Positions 1 to 6,487 of a DNA stretch of 9,624 bases are shown here, piece by piece. The number at the start of each line of letters is the position of its first letter. Position 1 is the first letter of the stretch. The translations under genes were made by a program, and so were the position numbers. The stretch comes from Bacteroidales bacterium. Its GTDB lineage: Bacteria; Bacteroidota; Bacteroidia; Bacteroidales; UBA932. The notes beneath the pieces are model-generated. The model saw nothing but the letters and a program-made list of their open reading frames with translations, was not told the DNA's origin and searched no databases. The stretch covers positions 1 through 9,624 of the forward strand of contig JAFUQW010000098.1 of NCBI GenBank assembly GCA_017472115.1, given 5' to 3'.

Positions 1-10
1 CAAAAATACA

Positions 11-40
11 GGTTGCCCGTACATTACAGTACAAACAACC
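11..40. repeat. Imperfect 30-bp dyad at a predicted transcription start
   Basis: The arms are GGTTG (11-15) with CAACC (36-40), and GTAC (19-22) with GTAC (29-32). They are separated by 3-nt unpaired stretches and a 6-nt centre. The dyad lies just downstream of the -7 box of the leftward promoter at 43-74, so it would span the transcription start and early leader. That position suits an operator or a 5'-UTR hairpin; both readings are inference. Confidence 0.35.
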
Positions 41-42
41 TA

Positions 43-74
43 CAAATATAGTGACAATCTGTGATTTATCCAAA
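43..74 (-). promoter_or_regulatory. Bacteroidota-type promoter reading out of the left edge
   Basis: Read on the minus strand, a TTTG -33 box (complement of 71-74) is followed by a 20-nt spacer and a TATATTTG -7 box (complement of 43-50). This matches the known Bacteroidota sigma-ABfr consensus of TTTG, about 19-20 nt, then TAnnTTTG. It begins only about 10 nt past the rfbD stop codon. The gene beyond the left edge therefore probably has its own promoter and need not depend on readthrough from the pdxA-rfbD operon. No clear rho-independent terminator is visible between rfbD and this promoter. Confidence 0.65.
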
Positions 75-84
75 AACAGAGGGA

Positions 85-963
85 TTATCTGACAATTTGG
101 CAGATACAATGGCGAAGAGAATCTTTCCAGTACGGGATTTCAATGCCGAATGTCCGCTTTACCTTGGACTTGCTGAGGACGGAGTAATGAGGACGGGCAG
201 CCTTGACAGGGTACTCCCCTGTTCCGCATGGGGTCACTTCGCAGTGGCTGCCGCTCAGGTGACAGACCTCGCACGCGAGGTCGAACCATGAGCAGACGCC
301 TTCGTTGGAATAGTGATATATGCCTTCCTTCCTGAGATTATCCGGTTCTAGCAGAGTCATGATGAATCCGGCAAGGTCTCCGGCATAGGTCGGGGTACCG
401 ACCTGATCGGAGACGACCTTGAGCATCGCATGACTCCGGCTCTTCGAGAGGATGGTCTTCACGAAATTCTTTCCGTATGGACTGTAAAGCCATGAGGTTC
501 TGATGATCATGTGGCGGCATCCGGCGGCGAGGACGGCATGCTCGCCTGCGAGCTTGGAACGTCCGTAGGCGTTCAGCGGCGCCTGCGCCGCGTCCTCGCC
601 GTATGGCTCGGACTGACGACCGTCAAAGACATAATCGGTAGACATGTGGATGAGCGTTGCGTCGCAGGCCCTGGCGGTTTCCGCCAGCAGGCCTGCCGCT
701 TCCGCATTCAGGCGGAACGCGGTTTCCTCTTCAGACTCAGCCTTCTCCACGTCCGTGTATCCGGCGCAGTTGACGATGACATCTATCGAATTGTCCTCGA
801 CGATCCGTCTGACAGCGTCCTTGTCCGTAATGTCCAGCTGCACCATACCTTCATGATCCTGTGAATTCATGTAGGTATAGATAAACCTGTGTTCAGATCC
901 CTTGGCCACATCCATGATGGTGCGCCCAAGCTGCCCGCTGCCTCCTGTCACCAATACATTCAT
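85..963 (-). CDS. rfbD: dTDP-4-dehydrorhamnose reductase (RmlD/RfbD)
   Basis: This 292-residue cytoplasmic enzyme catalyses the last step of dTDP-L-rhamnose synthesis, the NAD(P)H-dependent reduction of dTDP-4-keto-L-rhamnose. The product feeds cell-surface polysaccharide assembly. An N-terminal Rossmann nucleotide-binding motif, TGGSGQLG, lies at residues 6-13. The short-chain dehydrogenase signature is present: STDYVFDG at 108-115, and the catalytic pair Tyr133 and Lys137 in YGRSK. The length is normal for the family (about 280-300). The ATG start lies 2 nt after the rfbC stop codon, which indicates translation from one shared message. It is the last gene of the pdxA-rnhA-rfbC-rfbD cluster. 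The partner genes rfbA and rfbB are not in the window and may lie further left or elsewhere. Confidence 0.95.
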   Translation of the reverse strand: MNVLVTGGSGQLGRTIMDVAKGSEHRFIYTYMNSQDHEGMVQLDITDKDAVRRIVEDNSIDVIVNCAGYTDVEKAESEEETAFRLNAEAAGLLAETARACDATLIHMSTDYVFDGRQSEPYGEDAAQAPLNAYGRSKLAGEHAVLAAGCRHMIIRTSWLYSPYGKNFVKTILSKSRSHAMLKVVSDQVGTPTYAGDLAGFIMTLLEPDNLRKEGIYHYSNEGVCSWFDLACEVCHLSGSHCEVTPCGTGEYPVKAARPHYSVLSKSKVKRTFGIEIPYWKDSLRHCICQIVR

Positions 964-965
964 AC

Positions 966-1538
966 CTATATATAATAGTCTACAGAATAATCAAAAAGCT
1001 CCGCAGCATCCTTCAGTCTAGGATGCTTCCTGTCCTTTTCTGAAAGTATCACATCCTCCATCGGGATGCCCCAGTCTATGCCCAGTTCGGGATCGTTCCA
1101 TGCAACAGCGCCCTCACATTCAGGCGCATAGAAATCGTCACACTTGTACTGGAACACAGCCTCGTCAGACAGCACTACAAAGCCATGTGCAAAGCCTCTA
1201 GGGATGAAGAACTGTCGGTGGTTCTCCTCCGAAAGTTCGACAGCAACATGCTTTCCAAAAGTCGGCGAACCGCGTCGGATGTCCACAGCAACGTCCAGAA
1301 CACGCCCTTTCACGACACGCACGAGCTTGCTCTGAGCATGAGGGGGCTTCTGGAAATGCAGACCTCGGAGCACTCCGTAGCACGATTTGCTCTCATTGTC
1401 CTGCACAAACCTGACTTCGCGCACCTCTGCAGCAAAGTCCCTCTCAGAGAACGATTCAAAGAAATATCCGCGATGGTCGCCGAACACCCTAGGCTCGATG
1501 ATCATCACTTCAGGTATGTCTGTCTTTATTACTTTCAT
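966..1538 (-). CDS. rfbC: dTDP-4-dehydrorhamnose 3,5-epimerase (RmlC/RfbC)
   Basis: This 190-residue cupin-fold enzyme catalyses the double epimerisation of dTDP-4-keto-6-deoxyglucose at C3 and C5. Its product is the substrate of the RfbD encoded immediately downstream. Family motifs are clear: FGDHRGYFFESF at residues 19-30, GVLRGLHFQ at 55-63 with the catalytic His61, Lys71 in the substrate pocket, FIPRGFAHGF at 111-120, and the catalytic-pocket Tyr131 in FQYKC. The length is typical (about 180-190). Its ATG overlaps the rnhA stop codon in an ATGA arrangement (1535-1538), a sign of translational coupling. Nothing is missing or truncated. Confidence 0.95.
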   Translation of the reverse strand: MKVIKTDIPEVMIIEPRVFGDHRGYFFESFSERDFAAEVREVRFVQDNESKSCYGVLRGLHFQKPPHAQSKLVRVVKGRVLDVAVDIRRGSPTFGKHVAVELSEENHRQFFIPRGFAHGFVVLSDEAVFQYKCDDFYAPECEGAVAWNDPELGIDWGIPMEDVILSEKDRKHPRLKDAAELFDYSVDYYI

Positions 1539-2041
1539 ATCAGTCCTGGTTCTTCCGGCCGGTAGCCCGGGTCGGGCGGCAGCGGCTTGCCCGCTGCCAC
1601 AGCGCCCGCCCCGGCCGCTACCGCCAATGCGTCACACCTCTCGTTTTCAGGATGCCCTGCATGTCCCTTTATCCAATGAAATGAAACCCTGTGCAGTCTG
1701 TACAGATTGGCGAACCTCATCCAGAGGTCAGGGTTCTTCACCTTGGCAAAGCCTTTTCTCTGCCAGCCTTCCAGCCATCCCTTGTTGATGGCATTAACGA
1801 CATATGACGAATCGCTGTACACATGGACCTCAGCGTTCTGCCACCTGATGGCCTCCAGGCCCCTGATGACCGCCAGGAGTTCCATGCGGTTGTTCGTCGT
1901 GAGGCTGAATCCGCCCGACATCTCCATCTCCCTTCCGGCACATTTGAGGACCACCCCATAGCCGCCAGGGCCGGGGTTTCCGCTTGATGCGCCGTCCGTG
2001 AAAAGGAATATCGGAGGCCTCTGCTGAGTGGTTTCCGCCAT
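1535..2041 (-). CDS. rnhA: Ribonuclease HI
   Basis: This 168-residue cytoplasmic nuclease cleaves the RNA strand of RNA-DNA hybrids, such as R-loops and replication primers. The type 1 RNase H core is intact: FTDGASSGNPGPGGYG at residues 14-29 with Asp16, MELLAVIRGLEA with Glu54, VYSDSSYV with Asp77, and WIKGHAGHPENERCDALA with the flexible-loop His127 and Asp137. These correspond to the E. coli Asp10, Glu48, Asp70, His124 and Asp134 set. After about residue 140 a short Ala/Gly/Pro-rich tail is added that looks disordered. The start codon lies 1 nt after the pdxA stop and the 3' end overlaps rfbC, so it sits in the middle of the operon. There is no obvious functional link to rhamnose synthesis. 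Confidence 0.95.
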   Translation of the reverse strand: MAETTQQRPPIFLFTDGASSGNPGPGGYGVVLKCAGREMEMSGGFSLTTNNRMELLAVIRGLEAIRWQNAEVHVYSDSSYVVNAINKGWLEGWQRKGFAKVKNPDLWMRFANLYRLHRVSFHWIKGHAGHPENERCDALAVAAGAGAVAAGKPLPPDPGYRPEEPGLI

Positions 2042-2042
2042 G

Positions 2043-3125
2043 CTACTCGATGATCCTGCCGCCCTTAGGCTTGATTTCGGTATCCGGCATCTTTATGGTC
2101 ATGCGGTTTTCCACGAGATCGTCGTAGGCCGCACGCCTGTTGTAGATGTCGATGGCGGTGTAGATCGAAGCTATCATCGAGCGAGGGTCCGCAAGATCTC
2201 GTCCGGCCATCTCGTATGCTGTACCATGGTCCGGAGATGTCCTCACGATAGGAAGTCCTGCGGTATAGTTCACGCCATCCTCGAATGCGAGGGCCTTGAA
2301 CGGAGTCAGTCCCTGGTCATGGTACATGGCAAGAACCGCGTCAAACTTGCTGTAGTTGCCCAGGCCGAAGAATCCGTCAGGAGAATACGGGCCAAACGCC
2401 AGGATGCCTTCCTCGTTTGCAGCCTTGACAGCAGGAAGGATGATCTGCTGCTCCTCGTCGCCGAGAAGGCCGCCGTCGCCGCAATGCGGATTGAGGCCGA
2501 GCACAGCTATCTTCGGCTGGTCCACTCCGAAATCCCTCTGAAGCGAAGCCTTCATGAGGCGGAGCTTGCTCATGATCTTTTCCTGTGTTATGCTGCCGCA
2601 GACGTCCTTGAGCGAGATGTGGCCGGTGAGGACGCCGACCTTCAGGCGGTCGCACACCATGATCATCGCAACCTCATCGACACCGAATTCCTTCTCAAGA
2701 TACTCTGTATGGCCGGTGTAGCCGAAACCTTCACTTGCCATCGCCCTCTTGTTGAAAGGTGCGGTCACAAGGACGTCTATATAGCCGTCCTTGATGTCCT
2801 GGACCGCTCTTTCAAGCGATGTCATCGCGGCCTTAGCCGACTCAGGAGTCGGCTGGCCCGGCTCCACGAACACGTTCTCCGGCAGACAGTTGACGATGTT
2901 CACACGCTTCTGGTGGACATCCTTTGCCGATGATATGACATGAGTGTTGATCTGGTCAATGTTATGTATCTGCTTCTTGTAGAATCCGAAGATCTTTGAC
3001 GAGCCGTAAATCACCGGCGTGCACATGTCAAGGATCCTCTCGTCTGCAAGCGCCTTGATGATGACTTCATATCCGATACCGTTTCCGTCACCCTGTGTGA
3101 TTCCGACCACTAATTTCTTTGCCAT
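2043..3125 (-). CDS. pdxA: 4-hydroxythreonine-4-phosphate dehydrogenase (PdxA)
   Basis: PdxA oxidises 4-phosphohydroxy-L-threonine using NAD in the deoxyxylulose-5-phosphate-dependent pathway to pyridoxal phosphate. I start it at the ATG at 3125 (360 residues, sequence MAKKLVVGITQGD). The open frame extends upstream to 3230, but those 35 extra residues are Lys/Ile-rich, unlike the family N-terminus, and would begin before the likely transcription start. An AAAGGA stretch lies shortly before the chosen ATG. Family signatures are the N-terminal GDGNGIGYEVI (residues 12-22), metal-ligand histidines in TGHTEYLE (His139), LNPHCGD (His214) and YHDQGLTPFKAL (His269), and the substrate loop TSPDHGTAYEMAG (297-308). 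It is the first gene of the operon with rnhA, rfbC and rfbD. Confidence 0.94.
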   Translation of the reverse strand: MAKKLVVGITQGDGNGIGYEVIIKALADERILDMCTPVIYGSSKIFGFYKKQIHNIDQINTHVISSAKDVHQKRVNIVNCLPENVFVEPGQPTPESAKAAMTSLERAVQDIKDGYIDVLVTAPFNKRAMASEGFGYTGHTEYLEKEFGVDEVAMIMVCDRLKVGVLTGHISLKDVCGSITQEKIMSKLRLMKASLQRDFGVDQPKIAVLGLNPHCGDGGLLGDEEQQIILPAVKAANEEGILAFGPYSPDGFFGLGNYSKFDAVLAMYHDQGLTPFKALAFEDGVNYTAGLPIVRTSPDHGTAYEMAGRDLADPRSMIASIYTAIDIYNRRAAYDDLVENRMTIKMPDTEIKPKGGRIIE

Positions 3126-3227
3126 AGCTTTATCCTTTATTATTTTTAACTTATTAATTATCTGATACTTATCTTTTTTGTCCCCCTCTTTGATTCCTCC
3201 CAAGGCACAATACGACAAAATAATTAG

Positions 3228-3235
3228 CAAATATA
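3228..3235 (-). promoter_or_regulatory. Candidate -7 box for the pdxA operon
   Basis: On the minus strand this reads TATATTTG, a perfect TAnnTTTG -7 box, about 100 nt before the pdxA ATG at 3125. No good TTTG lies 19-20 nt upstream, so the -33 element is weak or absent. The position supports the shorter pdxA start. Confidence 0.4.
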
Positions 3236-3277
3236 ACTATAATTTTTCAACCTTGAGGCAACGACCAGGATAAAACA

Positions 3278-3322
3278 ACTGGCGGCACCGTCGGGCGGTT
3301 GGGACGTGTGGTGGGACGGTGC
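3278..3322. repeat. GC-rich hairpin sharing a 16-nt end with 5631-5646
   Basis: The first 16 nt, ACTGGCGGCACCGTCG, are identical to 5631-5646. The arms GCACCGTC (3285-3292) and GACGGTGC (3315-3322) form an 8-bp stem around a 22-nt GC-rich loop. It directly abuts the 107-nt hairpin element at 3325. The wider segment 3280-3430 is closed by TGGCG (3280-3284) pairing with CGCCA (3426-3430), so hairpin and element may be one composite unit between the glycoside hydrolase gene and pdxA. Confidence 0.55.
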
Positions 3323-3324
3323 GC

Positions 3325-3431
3325 GTGGCAGCTATTGTGCTGGTTTTCTGGATTTTAGATAAAGATGCCTGCTGCGTTTTGCAGCAGGCATCTTCATCTA
3401 AAACCTTGTACAGCAACTGATTAGGCGCCAC
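3325..3431. repeat. 107-nt structured repeat, copy 1
   Basis: This element is homologous to 6193-6299. It starts GTGGCAGCTAT and ends CTGATTAGGCGCCAC. The core is a long hairpin: left arm 3353-3375, 5-nt loop, right arm 3381-3403, which is 22 of 23 pairs with one A-C mismatch (3361/3395). The innermost part, GCCTGCTGC paired with GCAGCAGGC, is the same in both copies. The outer stem differs in sequence but stays paired. Read on the minus strand it encodes a peptide starting MAPNQLL with a GTG start; I regard that as a by-product. There is no U-tract, so it is not a classic terminator. Confidence 0.8.
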
Positions 3432-3504
3432 GTTCTAACATCGCATTGTCCCAAAATCTGTAAGCACATTAGGCAGGGTACCGATGCTTGTCGATCAGAT
3501 AAAT

Positions 3505-4932
3505 TTACTTGCTGTTCATCCGTTTTCCAGGTGCAGGATATTTTTTGGATGCATCATCCAGCACCAGTACCCAGTCCATTGCTTCGCCCGGTGTCGGAGG
3601 CATGAATGAACGTTCTTTCCCGTCATTAGTGAATTTTCCTATTTCTGTAGCTTCTCCTGTTCTTGGACAGTACCACCATGCAATGATTCTTTCGCCTTGC
3701 AACATGCTGGTGTTCACGGAGAAAGAACGGCCGATAGGAGCATAGACCATTGCATATGAACCTTCTTCGTCCATAGTGGCAGCGAAGTGGTAACGTCCTG
3801 CGCCCGGAACTGAAGACTGGACCTCATCCTGAACGATGAAATCCGGTGATGGTTTACGTGTGAAGTATGGCCTTGATTCCATCAGGTTCTTCAAATGAAC
3901 CGCTTGCCCGGCTGCAGGTTGGTCAATTGCTTCGTGCCAAGGCATGAGAGGTCGGTTTATCGGGTAACGTCCCTTTTCAGCATCGAACATCTGCCATACT
4001 GAATGATGACCGTATGTCACACCGGCTGAGCCGTAGAATACGCTCCAGTATAAAGTCCTTCTGACATCCCAGGCATTGGAATGACCGTCATTGTCAGGAG
4101 TGAATTCCAAAGGATGGTCTTCATAGAGAGGCTCGAGTTCCATAATAGGTTTGACCGGTGTCCTGAAGAAGTCATTCATGACCTTTCTGTTAGAATCGAA
4201 ACGTTGGTTATGTCCGCTCTGTCTTCCGTTGAAATCAAGCCACTCATCATTATGGAACCATTTTGAAGAAGAGTTCCATCCAGTCGGATGAAATGTCATG
4301 AGATTCTCTTTATCCACACTTCGGATACCTTTGGCCATGGCACGGATTATTGCCTGCTTTTCCGGATTGTCAGGGTTGCGGTCTCCGCCCATTATCCAGA
4401 TTATGTCACAATTACTATATCGTTCTGCGATCCAGCGGCCGTAAATCTCAGCGTTATACTCGTCAAATATAGGGTCATTGTCATTCCACCATCTTCCCCA
4501 TGTAGGCAGTAGTCCGACGTACATCGCATTTTCATTGGCCTGTCTGATTATATGATCTACATGATCCCAATAATCATTGTCATCGCCCTCCTTGATGTCC
4601 GGACGTGCCGGATTTCTGTCAATCAGAGGCTTATGACCATATGAATTAGGGACATCTATGCCATCAACTTCAGACAGGACGACAGCCTGAATCACGTTAT
4701 ATCCTTTTCCCGCACGGTCTTGCAGATATAGTTCCGCTTCTTCACGTGTCGTGCGGTGGAACAGCTCCCATGCAGTGTCTCCTAAATAGAAGAATGGTTT
4801 GCCGTCTGAATATTGCAGATAGTGTCCGTTTTCTGAAACTTCCAATGACTGAAGGCTTGTTGTATCTGATGGCTTGGTGCAGGAAGCCAGTGCTAAAGCT
4901 ACTGCAGAAAAAATGAACTGTCGCGTTTTCAT
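3505..4932 (-). CDS. Lipoprotein glycoside hydrolase, DUF4038 / GH140 apiosidase-like
   Basis: This 475-residue secreted protein has an N-terminal lipoprotein signal peptide (residues 1-17, lipobox LALASC with Cys18), so it is probably anchored in the outer membrane or periplasm. Residues about 30-345 resemble the DUF4038 apiosidase-like (beta/alpha)8 domain: FFYLGDTAWELFHRTTREEAELYL (48-71, family start), GLLPTWGRWW (140-149), WIMGGDRN (179-186) and KPIMELEPLYE (261-271). Asp184 and Glu265 or Glu267 are plausible catalytic acids, by inference from their positions. Residues about 355-465 match the small C-terminal domain usually annotated as putative collagen-binding in this family. GH140 enzymes release apiose from rhamnogalacturonan II, but related DUF4038 proteins may act on other glycans, so the substrate is uncertain. 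No SusC/SusD pair or other carbohydrate genes are adjacent, which is unusual for Bacteroidales glycan degradation. The gene is flanked by repeats on both sides. Confidence 0.85.
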   Translation of the reverse strand: MKTRQFIFSAVALALASCTKPSDTTSLQSLEVSENGHYLQYSDGKPFFYLGDTAWELFHRTTREEAELYLQDRAGKGYNVIQAVVLSEVDGIDVPNSYGHKPLIDRNPARPDIKEGDDNDYWDHVDHIIRQANENAMYVGLLPTWGRWWNDNDPIFDEYNAEIYGRWIAERYSNCDIIWIMGGDRNPDNPEKQAIIRAMAKGIRSVDKENLMTFHPTGWNSSSKWFHNDEWLDFNGRQSGHNQRFDSNRKVMNDFFRTPVKPIMELEPLYEDHPLEFTPDNDGHSNAWDVRRTLYWSVFYGSAGVTYGHHSVWQMFDAEKGRYPINRPLMPWHEAIDQPAAGQAVHLKNLMESRPYFTRKPSPDFIVQDEVQSSVPGAGRYHFAATMDEEGSYAMVYAPIGRSFSVNTSMLQGERIIAWWYCPRTGEATEIGKFTNDGKERSFMPPTPGEAMDWVLVLDDASKKYPAPGKRMNSK

Positions 4933-5005
4933 AGATAGTTAGTTAATATGTGGTGTACTTCTCTTTATTTTAGTAAGATACATGTGACTTGTCTTCACTG
5001 TTTGC

Positions 5006-5037
5006 GAAAGATAGCATAATATGTCTGTAATTGCAAA
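5006..5037 (-). promoter_or_regulatory. Promoter of the glycoside hydrolase gene
   Basis: On the minus strand a TTTG -33 box (complement of 5034-5037) is followed by a 20-nt spacer and TATCTTTC (complement of 5006-5013). This matches the TAnnTTTG -7 consensus except for the last base. Transcription would start near 5000, giving a leader of roughly 65-70 nt before the ATG at 4932. Confidence 0.5.
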
Positions 5038-5263
5038 TGAATGATCCAGCCTGCGAAATGAGGCATGGAAACGGTAATTATAGTTACAGAAGACGGGGGC
5101 AATAACCATTTGGCACAGCCGCACTTATAACTTATTATATACCAAGCATTTGCAAGCCAAAGCATGGAAGACCACTTAAAGGTAGAAGCGTTATATGGTC
5201 CTAGGTAATCAAAAGAAGTTAAGATCTCTGTAATAAGGAGACTATGTAGCATCTGAAAGTAAA

Positions 5264-5373
5264 GTGAACCACAGAAATGGAATCCCATCACGTGGTTCAC
5301 TACATCCAATCTGTCCATTGTGATTAAAAACATCAAATGAACCACCCATACCGAGACGAATCAAGTGGTTCGT
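5264..5373. repeat. Twin inverted repeats, 73-bp period
   Basis: The first unit (5264-5300) has arms GTGAACCAC and GTGGTTCAC around a 19-nt spacer. The second (5337-5373) has arms ATGAACCAC and GTGGTTCGT around another 19-nt spacer. The spacers differ in sequence while the arms and spacer length are kept. The units start 73 bp apart, close to seven helical turns. This could be a pair of REP-like hairpins or a four-half-site operator. Confidence 0.65.
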
Positions 5374-5582
5374 ATCACATCATCTCCAAAACAGGAGAAC
5401 CTCTACGGAGTACCTGTCCGAAAATCGAGGAAAATATACGAATACTGGGAACTTTAAAGGATGCTTCTCCGGAAAGCCTGGGAGATATAAGTGATTTGGA
5501 AATCTAGAGGGACATACGGATACTTGAACTGTGCATGTTCGGAAATTATAGGAGTTTTACTGACAGTGGATGTTTGATGTTT

Positions 5583-5618
5583 GTCTAGACATTGGGTGAT
5601 ATTAGAGATGTTCTAGAC
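5583..5618. repeat. Small hairpin with GTCTAGA arms
   Basis: GTCTAGACAT (5583-5592) pairs with ATGTTCTAGAC (5608-5618) with one bulged base, around a 15-nt loop. It lies 12 nt before the GC-rich block. The function is unknown. Confidence 0.4.
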
Positions 5619-5630
5619 TACATATTACTG

Positions 5631-5846
5631 ACTGGCGGCACCGTCGCCGGAATATATCGTCTCCGGCGACTACAGATCAAGCGCTCCGGGCGGCTGGACC
5701 CAAAGGGCCGTCCTCGCGCTTGACTGTTGCCTGTAACGTCTCGGCTAGCAAGCACCACCTGGCGGGAGGACGGCCCCTTGGCCGAGCCGCCCGGACCGGA
5801 GTGTGGAGCCTCTGGCTGGCGTATTTGCCAGAGGCGGTGCTTTCAG
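5631..5846. repeat. GC-rich multi-hairpin block (possible structured RNA or mobile-element end)
   Basis: This 216-nt block is visibly GC-rich inside an AT-rich intergenic region. It begins with the 16-nt sequence also present at 3278-3293. Predicted pairings are a closing stem GCACCG (5638-5643) with CGGTGC (5835-5840); hairpin 1, GTCGCCGGA (5643-5651) with TCCGGCGAC (5662-5670); a large hairpin between 5685-5715 and 5766-5795, with TCCGGGCGGC and GGCCGTCCTC paired to their complements; and hairpin 3, GCCTCTGGC (5808-5816) with GCCAGAGGC (5827-5835). Together these resemble a three-branched junction. I cannot match it to a known RNA family, and no open frame in it looks like a protein. Confidence 0.6.
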
Positions 5847-5947
5847 ATAGGTTACCTGTTCTCATCATAGCTATAAAGACATTACCCTACCAGACATCGT
5901 GGTTATATGGGGAGGGTGATTATAGTTTTTCTTGACAATAGACTCCG

Positions 5948-6070
5948 GTGTGGCTAGGGGTATTAGTTTGAATAGCCCTAGCCACAGAGGTTATTCGTAA
6001 GCGGTTATCTAGCAAGTGCTTACAAAAACACGGCGTGCCTAGGGGTAACTTTTTCTGTAGCCCTAGCCAC
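5948..6070. repeat. Three-hairpin composite REP-like element, copy A
   Basis: Two outer hairpins carry the same arms. GTGGCTAGGG (5950-5959) pairs with CCCTAGCCAC (5976-5985), with an extra inner TATT/AATA pairing. GTGCCTAGGG (6035-6044) pairs with CCCTAGCCAC (6061-6070), with one mismatch. Between them a smaller hairpin pairs GTAAGC (5997-6002) with GCTTAC (6018-6023). The same arrangement and length recur at 8345-8468. It lies upstream of the transposase gene, as expected for the palindromes linked to REP-associated tyrosine transposases. Confidence 0.8.
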
Positions 6071-6192
6071 GGTGGGCTCATAGAAATTGGACATATTTAC
6101 TTATCTATCGTAAATAGAGAAATTCCACTAACTATAAAAATAACGTGGCTAGTAACAGAAATGAAAGATACGGTAATAAAGAGTCGCAAAGA

Positions 6193-6299
6193 GTGGCAGC
6201 TATGTTACTGGCTTTCTGAATGTTAGTGGTATATGCCTGCTGCATTTTGCAGCAGGCATATACCACTAACACCCTGCTCAACAACTGATTAGGCGCCAT
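6193..6299. repeat. 107-nt structured repeat, copy 2
   Basis: This element is homologous to 3325-3431, beginning GTGGCAGCTATG and ending CTGATTAGGCGCCAT. Its core is a 24-bp perfect stem: left arm 6221-6244, right arm 6248-6271, with a 3-nt TTT loop. Compared with copy 1 the inner GCCTGCTGC stem is unchanged. About six outer stem positions differ and nearly all are compensated on the opposite arm. Both ends (GTGGC and GCCAT) can also pair weakly. Its minus strand again spells a peptide starting MAPNQLL. Confidence 0.85.
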
Positions 6300-6364
6300 G
6301 CCTACGAGATTAATAATCCAAAAACCGAAGCGGGAAATCTCAAAGAGATAAACGCGCAACATAA

Positions 6365-6475
6365 GCGCCGTGCGGTATAATTAACTAATTCTCAGAAGAT
6401 TACGCATTTTGCCTGCCACGTCAGGACAGCATGCAAAACATCTAATCAGTTATCCATCAGGAATTTACGCCGCAC
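6365..6475. repeat. Imperfect 110-nt inverted repeat
   Basis: GTGCGG (6370-6375) pairs with CCGCAC (6470-6475). Further inside, ATTTTGC near 6406 pairs with GCAAAAC near 6433, and short AACT/AGTT and AATT pairings lie between. The overall foldback is interrupted by bulges. It could be a decayed member of the local palindrome families. Confidence 0.35.
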
Positions 6476-6487
6476 AGCATCAGAGGC

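Larger units (their letters stand above)
5038..5630. other. Gene-poor intergenic stretch with palindromes
   Basis: I find no convincing gene in these 590 bp. Open frames on either strand are short, lack recognisable motifs and have no clear start context. The stretch 5374-5620 can be read on the plus strand as a protein-like sequence only by accepting one frameshift and two TAG stops, so any coding remnant is heavily decayed. The supported features are the twin inverted repeats at 5264-5373 and a small hairpin at 5583-5618. Confidence 0.5.

Noticed and set aside
2028..2933. Plus-strand frame of 301 codons
   Set aside because: It is antisense to pdxA, which carries all its family motifs; the plus-strand product has none.
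3126..3230. N-terminal extension of PdxA by 35 residues
   Set aside because: The extension is AT-rich and unlike the family. The likely -7 box at 3228-3235 would place the transcription start inside it.
3237..3431. Minus-strand frame whose product starts MAPNQLL, with a similar frame at 6132-6362
   Set aside because: The similarity is fully explained by the 107-nt repeat. Differences preserve base pairing rather than amino acids, and the first copy needs a GTG start.
5374..5620. Possible decayed protein-coding remnant on the plus strand
   Set aside because: A protein-like reading needs one frameshift and two stop readthroughs, and I recognise no family.
5677..5935. Open frames on both strands over the GC-rich block
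   Set aside because: They arise from the inverted-repeat sequence, have no domain similarity and no start context.
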